From NCBI GenBank assembly GCA_038230215.1, contig JBBRNR010000002.1:1-64000 (forward strand): a stretch of 64,000 bases of DNA, written 5' to 3'. Position 1 is the stretch's first letter. Each line of letters begins with the position of its first letter. The notes under the pieces are model-generated. The model was not told where the DNA came from, searched no databases, and was given only the letters and a program-made list of their open reading frames with translations. A program made the translations under genes and the position numbers. This stretch comes from DASVRZ01 sp038230215 (GTDB lineage Bacteria; Verrucomicrobiota; Verrucomicrobiia; Chthoniobacterales; DASVRZ01). This document shows, one piece after another, positions 58,947 to 64,000 of the stretch.

Positions 58947-59855
58947 ATGGGCGTCCTATTTTCTTTACAGCGATCCAATAAAACCAGTGCAACACCCGCA
59001 TTAGACGAAGGTATTTTTCTAAAGGGAAAAGGCCCCAATGCGATATTTTTGATTCATGGCTTGACCGGATCTCCCTCGGAATTGGGCTTTGTTGCGCGGT
59101 CATTTCATCGGGAAGGATACACCGTTTTCGTGCCCCGAATCGCTGGTCATGGTGGCTCGATCTTCGATCTCAAAAAGAAAAAATGGGAAGATTTCCACGA
59201 GTCTATTCGTGCGGCATTTCAGGAGTTACAGGTGCGTTGCGATCCGGATGCTTCGATCTTTGTCGGCGGTTTGTCGATGGGTGCCCTGCTGGCGTTGATG
59301 CTCGCCCATGATTATCCGACTCACGTGGCTGGCGTGGTATCGTTCTCAGCCACCCTGTTTTTCGACGGATGGAACGTCCCATGGACGCAGCATTTGCTGC
59401 CCATCGCCTTTCACACACCCTTGAAACACTGCTTCTATTTTAAAGAGGAAGCTCCCTACGGCTTAAAAAGTGTCAGCGCGAGACGTCATGTAGATGCCAG
59501 TTATCGCGATGCAAAACTCACCGACCATTCAGACGCCGCACGCAACGGTTATGCGTTTTTTCCCGTCGCATTGTTCTGTGAGTTGCAACGCCTGATTGCC
59601 TATCTCATACCGCGGCTCGCAGAAATCACCGTGCCGATTCAGCTTTTTCAGGCGAGTCAGGACGATATGACGAGTCCAAAAAACTCGGAATTCATCCGCG
59701 ACAAAGTGCGTTCCGAGGTTAAGGAATTTGTTATGCTCGACGACAGCTATCATGTAATCACCGCTGACCAGGAGCGCTACCTCGTTGCAGAAAAAGCCAT
59801 CGATTTCTGCAATCGTATGGCCGAGTCCCTGCGGCCACAACTCTCCGTTTCCTAA
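58947..59855 (+). CDS. Alpha/beta hydrolase, esterase/lipase-like
   Basis: A 302-residue hydrolase. Oxyanion region AIFLIHGLTGSPSELGFVA, nucleophile Ser in FVGGLSMGALLALMLAHDYP, acid in ASQDDMTSPKNSEF, and catalytic His in LDDSYHVITADQERYLVAE. This is the outline of Est30-type carboxylesterases. An insert (about residues 140-220) forms the lid. No signal peptide. As first gene of the rightward arm it could release or trim an acyl intermediate of the cluster (inference). Confidence 0.85.
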   Translation: MGVLFSLQRSNKTSATPALDEGIFLKGKGPNAIFLIHGLTGSPSELGFVARSFHREGYTVFVPRIAGHGGSIFDLKKKKWEDFHESIRAAFQELQVRCDPDASIFVGGLSMGALLALMLAHDYPTHVAGVVSFSATLFFDGWNVPWTQHLLPIAFHTPLKHCFYFKEEAPYGLKSVSARRHVDASYRDAKLTDHSDAARNGYAFFPVALFCELQRLIAYLIPRLAEITVPIQLFQASQDDMTSPKNSEFIRDKVRSEVKEFVMLDDSYHVITADQERYLVAEKAIDFCNRMAESLRPQLSVS

Positions 59856-59856
59856 C

Positions 59857-60540
59857 ATGCCCAGCTTCGACGAATCCTTTGCCAATACGATTGTTTATCT
59901 CGACTTCGATAACACCGTCTCCGACTTCGATATTCTCGATGCCGTCATCTCCCGTTTCGCCACCGGCACCGAATGGGAAAAAGCCGAGAAGCAGTGGGAA
60001 AACGGCGAGATCGGCGCTCGTGATTGCCTCGACATTCAGATGCGTTCCCTACGCGTAAGCCCGGAGGAACTCTCGCATTTCCTTAAAACAGTCGGCCTCG
60101 ACCCCGCATTCGCCAAGATTCTAACATGGCTTCGCGCTAACAAGATTGAGCACGCCATCCTCAGCGACAATTTTTCTCACATTATCGCGGAAGTTCTGGC
60201 TAATAATCACATCACAGACGTTCCAATTTATGCCAACACGATGCGTTTCCAAGAGAACCGCATCGAGCCGTCCTTTCCTTTCTATGACGATAGCTGTCCT
60301 CGTTGCGCGCATTGCAAAAAAGTCCATCTCAACGAGCGGTCCGACGCGCACATTATCTACGTCGGCGATGGGCGCTCGGACATTTGCCCTGCCTTGATCG
60401 CCGATCGGGTGTACGCCAAAAGTTTTCTGCTGACGCATCTGACCAGCTTGGGAATGTCTCCCATTCCGTTTCTAAATTTGTCGGATGTGCTAAATGATTT
60501 GCACCTCTTCTACGTGGCTCCCGTCAGTCTAGCATCCTAG
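59857..60540 (+). CDS. HAD-IB family phosphatase, MtnX/PHOSPHO1-like
   Basis: A 227-residue HAD phosphatase from the ATG at 59857, one base after the previous stop. Catalytic DxD in IVYLDFDNTVSDFDILDAVI, motif II Ser in HAILSDNFSHIIAEVL, motif III/IV in HIIYVGDGRSDICPALIADR. A CPRCAHCKK cysteine pair recalls MtnX and PHOSPHO1 proteins that dephosphorylate small phosphoesters. No methionine-salvage genes are nearby, so a cluster-specific phosphate ester is more likely. Confidence 0.83.
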   Translation: MPSFDESFANTIVYLDFDNTVSDFDILDAVISRFATGTEWEKAEKQWENGEIGARDCLDIQMRSLRVSPEELSHFLKTVGLDPAFAKILTWLRANKIEHAILSDNFSHIIAEVLANNHITDVPIYANTMRFQENRIEPSFPFYDDSCPRCAHCKKVHLNERSDAHIIYVGDGRSDICPALIADRVYAKSFLLTHLTSLGMSPIPFLNLSDVLNDLHLFYVAPVSLAS

Positions 60541-60547
60541 CGCAACA

Positions 60548-61741
60548 ATGCGCCTTCCCCAGACAGGACTTGCCCGGGAGGCATGGTTAGTTTCGACCAA
60601 ATCCGCCACCGCGCGTTTCTTCAAAAGCTACCGCGATATTCCCGAGAATGTCTGGGAGGAATTTCTGGGTCATCAATGGAAGAATCACCAATTTGCGCAG
60701 ATCGTCGAATCAACCCTCGACGCGGACTTCAACTTTTTTCACGTATTGCTAACAGACTCTGCCGAAGAAATTGTTGGCCTGCAAACGGGCTTCATCACCA
60801 GACAGGATCTGGCTTTGGGTTTTCCCGGTTTTTTTCAGCGGAGTTTGATTGCTATCAGGCGATTCTTTCCCGCGTTTCTTCGGCCGCGAATGATGTTCAT
60901 CGGTTCACCTGCCGCCTGTGGCTCCCTTGGTAAAACCGCCCATACGTCGTTACTGGCCGAGTCGGTTTTGGCGTATGCTAGAAACCAAAAAGTCTCGTTG
61001 TTAACATTCAAAGAATTTCCCGAAAAAGACCGGACAAACTTGGAAAGTCTCGGTTCCGTTGGCTTCACTTCCATCGCCAGTTATCCAGCCGTCGCAATGG
61101 AATTGGGCTTTAAAGATTTTGAGGATTATCTCTCGACGAAAGTCGGCAAATCCACGCGCAAATCGCTGCGCCGAAAATTTCGCAGTCTGGAAGAACAAGC
61201 GCCCATTCGCATGGAACTCGCGACCTCAATCATACCGCACTTACAACGCATTCAGGAACTTTATCTCCAGGTCTTCGCGCGGGCCGAGGAGAAGTTTGAA
61301 AAGCTAACATCCGCCTTCTTCGCGGCCGTCTCTGAACAACTCATCGACCGCGCCCGTTTCTTCCTCTGGTGGCAGGGCGAAACCCTCATCGCCTTCAGTT
61401 TATGCTTCGTGCACGACGGCGTTTTTTACGACGACTACATCGGGATGGATGATGCGTTTGCACAGGAGTTACATCTTTATTACGTCACCTTCCGCGATCA
61501 ATTGGAATGGGCACTCGCCCAAGGTTTGCGCCGCTACTACAGCACTCCCATGAGCTACGAACCGAAGCTCCATCTCGGCTTTCAACTGGTGCCGCTCGAT
61601 CTCTATGTTCGTCACACCTCCCCTGCGTTCAACCGGATTTATGGCTGGCTTGCCAAAGCTTTTGCGCCGACTGTAAACGACCCTGTTTTGAAACTTTTTC
61701 CCAACTACTCCGCCGTTAACCCTGACTCCGAATCATGTTAG
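60548..61741 (+). CDS. FemAB/GNAT-type acyltransferase (COG3146-like)
   Basis: A 397-residue protein with two acyl-CoA N-acyltransferase-fold halves. Visible blocks include YRDIPENVWEEFLGHQWKNH, FEDYLSTKVGKSTRKSLRRK, ARFFLWWQGETLIAFSLCFV, DGVFYDDYIGMDDAFAQELH and LYYVTFRDQLEWALAQGLRR. This resembles the FemAB-like family annotated as peptidoglycan biosynthesis/GNAT. It would attach an acyl or aminoacyl group; the substrate is unknown. Its last 7 bp overlap the first transporter gene, so the rightward arm is tightly packed. Confidence 0.75.
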   Translation: MRLPQTGLAREAWLVSTKSATARFFKSYRDIPENVWEEFLGHQWKNHQFAQIVESTLDADFNFFHVLLTDSAEEIVGLQTGFITRQDLALGFPGFFQRSLIAIRRFFPAFLRPRMMFIGSPAACGSLGKTAHTSLLAESVLAYARNQKVSLLTFKEFPEKDRTNLESLGSVGFTSIASYPAVAMELGFKDFEDYLSTKVGKSTRKSLRRKFRSLEEQAPIRMELATSIIPHLQRIQELYLQVFARAEEKFEKLTSAFFAAVSEQLIDRARFFLWWQGETLIAFSLCFVHDGVFYDDYIGMDDAFAQELHLYYVTFRDQLEWALAQGLRRYYSTPMSYEPKLHLGFQLVPLDLYVRHTSPAFNRIYGWLAKAFAPTVNDPVLKLFPNYSAVNPDSESC

Positions 61742-62148
61742 GAGATTCGAGTTTCAGTCGAATCTGGAAGAACGCCAAATTCCACGTTTTTCTCAGCGCA
61801 GGGCTGGTCACCGTTGGCGAAATATTTCTCAAGATCGGCGCGGATCAATCCACCCACATTCACTCCGCGCTGGCGTGGCTCGGAGTGAATGGATTCGGTT
61901 CGCATTGGGTCTGGCTGGGCATGTTCAGCATTCTCGCGAGCCTCGGAAGCTGGCTCTATGCTCTGCGCTCGGTTCCACTGAATGTCGCCTATCTTTTATC
62001 TAACATCGTCCACGTTACGGTGCCGGTAAGCTGCTGGATTTTTCTTCACGAAACGATCAGTACGCGACGCTGGGCGGGCATCGCGTTAGTTCTCATCGGA
62101 GTTGCACTCGTATCTAAACCTCTCGCCAAAATCGAGGATCGGCTATGA
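61735..62148 (+). CDS. Small EamA/SMR-like membrane transporter, subunit 1
   Basis: A 137-residue protein with four membrane helices: FLSAGLVTVGEIFLKIGADQ, WVWLGMFSILASLGSWLYAL, LNVAYLLSNIVHVTVPVSCW and WAGIALVLIGVALVS. Glu in helix 1 (VGEIFLKIG) matches the charged residue of SMR/ArnE-type proteins. It overlaps the second small transporter by 4 bp, so the two probably form a heterodimer like ArnE/ArnF, which flips a lipid-linked sugar. Here the cargo would be the product of the cluster (inference). Confidence 0.78.
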   Translation: MLGDSSFSRIWKNAKFHVFLSAGLVTVGEIFLKIGADQSTHIHSALAWLGVNGFGSHWVWLGMFSILASLGSWLYALRSVPLNVAYLLSNIVHVTVPVSCWIFLHETISTRRWAGIALVLIGVALVSKPLAKIEDRL

Positions 62149-62483
62149 GCGAACATCTCCAACTTGTGCTGCTGATTTTGCTCTCGCAGGTGAGCTACAT
62201 CATTGGCGAATTTTTCTTCAAACACGCCATGTCCGATCCCAAAGGCTGGCGCAAACGACTGCCCACACTGGTGGCCGGTTTCGTCGGTGTGACCTTGTCT
62301 TTTTTTATGTGGCTAGGCCTGCTCGACAAGGCCGATCTAAGTTATCTTTTTCCGTTTCAGACGCTCAACGTTGTGGTCATTACTCTCGGCGCGGCGATTA
62401 TTTTGAAAGAGAAACTCACCGTCCCGCTCATCGCTGGAATGCTTTTGATCGGAGCCGGAGCCGCGCTGGTTTTTGGCAGCTAA
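62145..62483 (+). CDS. Small EamA/SMR-like membrane transporter, subunit 2
   Basis: A 112-residue protein with four membrane helices: LVLLILLSQVSYIIGEFFFK, LVAGFVGVTLSFFMWLGLLD, LSYLFPFQTLNVVVITLGAA and LIAGMLLIGAGAALVFG. A Glu in helix 1 (IIGEFFFKHAM) aligns with that of the partner at 61735. Paired, translationally coupled four-helix proteins suggest an antiparallel heterodimer. It is the last gene of the rightward arm; its stop overlaps the convergent arginase-fold gene by 4 bp. Confidence 0.78.
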   Translation: MSEHLQLVLLILLSQVSYIIGEFFFKHAMSDPKGWRKRLPTLVAGFVGVTLSFFMWLGLLDKADLSYLFPFQTLNVVVITLGAAIILKEKLTVPLIAGMLLIGAGAALVFGS

Positions 62484-63268
62484 CCAGTTAGTGCGGGCCA
62501 GATGGTTTCGAACGCTCGAAGGTTAGTCGCACGAACTTCCTCCGCCGTTGGCAAATGAATCGGGTCGTGATCGATTCTTGCCGCAAAACGCTGGAGCGAA
62601 CGTTCGTACACCGGCTCCGACCACGCACCGCAAATGTCACCGCCGATGATTTCCGCGTCTCTTCGCAGAATGCGCAACGCGGCTGCGACATCGTTGGAAG
62701 TCGAATGGCCTTGATCCCAGTTTGTCACGGCGTTTTCGGCGTTTAAACAATCGAGATCAACGGTCACGTAGATGCGTTTTCCCTGCAGTAGAGTCGATTG
62801 GAACTCGAATCGTTCCAGCCAGTTTGTCTCGTGGGGAAATGTGGTCAGACGTCCCGATTTTAGAGCCCGTGGATTGGCAAAACGCCGCCCAAAGCCGTGC
62901 ACGTCTGGACTGGCTGGCGTCCAGATTTGAATGGAACTCAAATGAGGAATTTCGAGCGCGCGATTGATCCATGCACCGCATTGCCAGAGCGGCGGACGAC
63001 GGTCCCAATCGGGATGATTATCGAAGGAAATCAGCGTGAAAGGCTCGGTGATCGAACGCAGCCAGAGCGCGGTGAGGTGATGAAAATCGCCCGAGCCGTA
63101 AAGCAAAAATGAGGGGAGTTTCATGCGAATCTCTTCGTAGAAAGCGTCCATTTTTTTCGCCGTGGTGCAGTAGCGCAAGGGCGGGCCCCATTTCCTAACA
63201 TCCAGCGTCGGCATTGGAAAACTCTCCGCTAGCCACGCTCCATCCAAGTCCAAGTGCAGAGCCGTCAT
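62480..63268 (-). CDS. Arginase/ureohydrolase-fold protein
   Basis: A 262-residue protein from the ATG at 63268 (MTALHLDLDGAWLAESFPMP). Metal-binding blocks of the arginase fold are visible: FLLYGSGDFHHLTALWL, LISFDNHPDWDRRPPLWQ (DxHxD-like) and YVTVDLDCLNAENAVTNWD (DxDxxD-like). The substrate guanidino/amide compound is unknown, and the usual arginase SxHxD spacing is altered. It overlaps the upstream efflux gene by 4 bp (ATGA), so they share a transcript. Confidence 0.75.
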   Translation of the reverse strand: MTALHLDLDGAWLAESFPMPTLDVRKWGPPLRYCTTAKKMDAFYEEIRMKLPSFLLYGSGDFHHLTALWLRSITEPFTLISFDNHPDWDRRPPLWQCGAWINRALEIPHLSSIQIWTPASPDVHGFGRRFANPRALKSGRLTTFPHETNWLERFEFQSTLLQGKRIYVTVDLDCLNAENAVTNWDQGHSTSNDVAAALRILRRDAEIIGGDICGAWSEPVYERSLQRFAARIDHDPIHLPTAEEVRATNLRAFETIWPALTG

Positions 63269-64000
63269 CGTTCCCAGCCACCGCCGAGCGCCTTGTAAAC
63301 CGCGACCAGGCTCGTTGCGGTGGCGGTTTCGCTTTCGGCGAGCTGGCTTTCGGCATTGAAAAGCGAACGCTCCGATACGAGTACTGCGGGCAAGGCGAGA
63401 ACGCCCGCTTGCAAACGTTGCTGCGATTGATGACTGCTCGTCCGGGCCAGAGCGACGGCGTAGCGGAGTTGATTGCGGCGCTCCTTCTGATGCTGCCAGG
63501 CGGAAAGCGAGGTCGTGACCTCTTCCGCAGCGCGCAGGACGGTTTGCCGATAGCGAGCCAAGGCAGCATCCGCCCGAGCTTGCGCAGCCGCGATCTGGGT
63601 GCGAACGCGCGGGATATTCAATGCCGCCCATGAAAGATTCGGGCCTGCATTCCAAAGAAAACCGCTGGGAGTTCCGATGGAATAACTGAGCGTGCCACCG
63701 AGGGAAAGTCTTGGATATAGGTCGGCTGTCTCCCCGCCAATGTCGGCAATGGCGGCGGCGAGGTCGCGCTCTGCCGCGCGGACATCGGGACGGTTGCGGA
63801 GCAAATCAGTCGGCAGACCGACGGCGATGCGGTCAGGCGAGGTGGGAATCGGTGCGGCGCGTTCCAATTTTCGGTCGAGAGCACCCGGCGCTTGACCGGT
63901 GAGGACGGCGAGCCGGGCAAGGGCGATTTCTCGGGACTGTTGCAGGAGTGGTAGATCAGCCCGGATTTCGGCGAGCTGCTGTTCCGCCGACGTTGCCTCG
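63265..64000 (-). CDS. NodT-type RND efflux outer-membrane lipoprotein, 5' end cut by window edge
   Basis: The frame is open from base 64000 to the stop at 63265, so this is the C-terminal part (about 244 residues) of a TolC-like factor. NodT-specific blocks are LAVLTGQAPGALDRKLERAA, VGLPTDLLRNRPDVRAAERD, LAAAIADIGGETADLYPRLS and FLWNAGPNLSWAALNIPRVR. These proteins form the outer-membrane channel of RND pumps. The inner-membrane and adaptor genes would be expected to the right, outside the window. Confidence 0.88.
   Translation of the reverse strand, partial: EATSAEQQLAEIRADLPLLQQSREIALARLAVLTGQAPGALDRKLERAAPIPTSPDRIAVGLPTDLLRNRPDVRAAERDLAAAIADIGGETADLYPRLSLGGTLSYSIGTPSGFLWNAGPNLSWAALNIPRVRTQIAAAQARADAALARYRQTVLRAAEEVTTSLSAWQHQKERRNQLRYAVALARTSSHQSQQRLQAGVLALPAVLVSERSLFNAESQLAESETATATSLVAVYKALGGGWER

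Overview
The window is high-GC DNA that looks like a Verrucomicrobiota chromosome. The clues are the adjacent DUF1800 and DUF1501 genes, a FecR/beta-helix surface protein, GspE/GspF assembly genes, a MoeA/lipoprotein pair, and several intergenic repeat families. This taxonomic placement is inference from gene content. No rRNA, complete tRNA, CRISPR array or origin was recognised.

Layout. 1-5944: a FecR plus beta-helix surface protein (cut by the window edge), its outer-membrane barrel partner, an L,D-transpeptidase lipoprotein and an M3 oligopeptidase. 5945-13601: a badly rearranged type I restriction-modification locus. hsdM has lost the segment that carries its catalytic NPPF motif. A toxin-antitoxin pair and repeat elements lie between hsdM and hsdS. 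A 21-bp repeat array follows hsdS. Next come a chimeric hsdR/hsdS fragment, a small protein that resembles the kinase domain of phage/ICE polyvalent proteins, and an intact-looking hsdR. 13623-23662: CYTH protein, beta-CASP nuclease, DUF1800/DUF1501, two divergent flavin halogenase-like oxidoreductases, and an MBOAT/SGNH acyltransferase pair. 23725-28537: two more 21-bp arrays bracket a GalU-like gene and a 1112-residue sugar kinase/nucleotidyltransferase fusion. 28642-32014: an orphan gene, then three lower-GC genes followed by attC-like sites, best read as an integron cassette cluster without an integrase. 32144-41480: RmuC, GspE, GspF, TPR protein, metallophosphoesterase, TruA, and a single reading frame that fuses a low-molecular-weight tyrosine phosphatase, RpiB and GlyA.

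41537-46451 is an accessory island: two toxin-antitoxin pairs flank a 21-bp array, an orphan protein and a low-GC OLD-family ATPase/TOPRIM nuclease, with an orphan DUF433 gene and a decayed DUF433 copy. 46478-55542 is mostly housekeeping: RecO, DUF1223, an ECF sigma/anti-sigma pair, aldo-keto reductase, methyltransferase, PgeF, TolC and MarR, MoeA. A truncated tRNA-Ser (5' half only) then borders a two-armed biosynthetic cluster (55674-62483). One arm is ketosynthase, ACP and class III aminotransferase. The divergent arm is esterase, HAD phosphatase, a FemAB/GNAT-like acyltransferase and two small four-helix transporters. The arms share a promoter region that contains a perfect palindrome. The window ends with an arginase-fold protein and a partial efflux lipoprotein.

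The observations most worth pursuing are (i) four arrays of degenerate 21-bp units with a common design and, in three of them, the same T-rich last unit; (ii) the integrase-less integron cassettes; (iii) the catalytically gutted HsdM beside a kinase-like gene inside direct repeats; and (iv) two unusual gene fusions.
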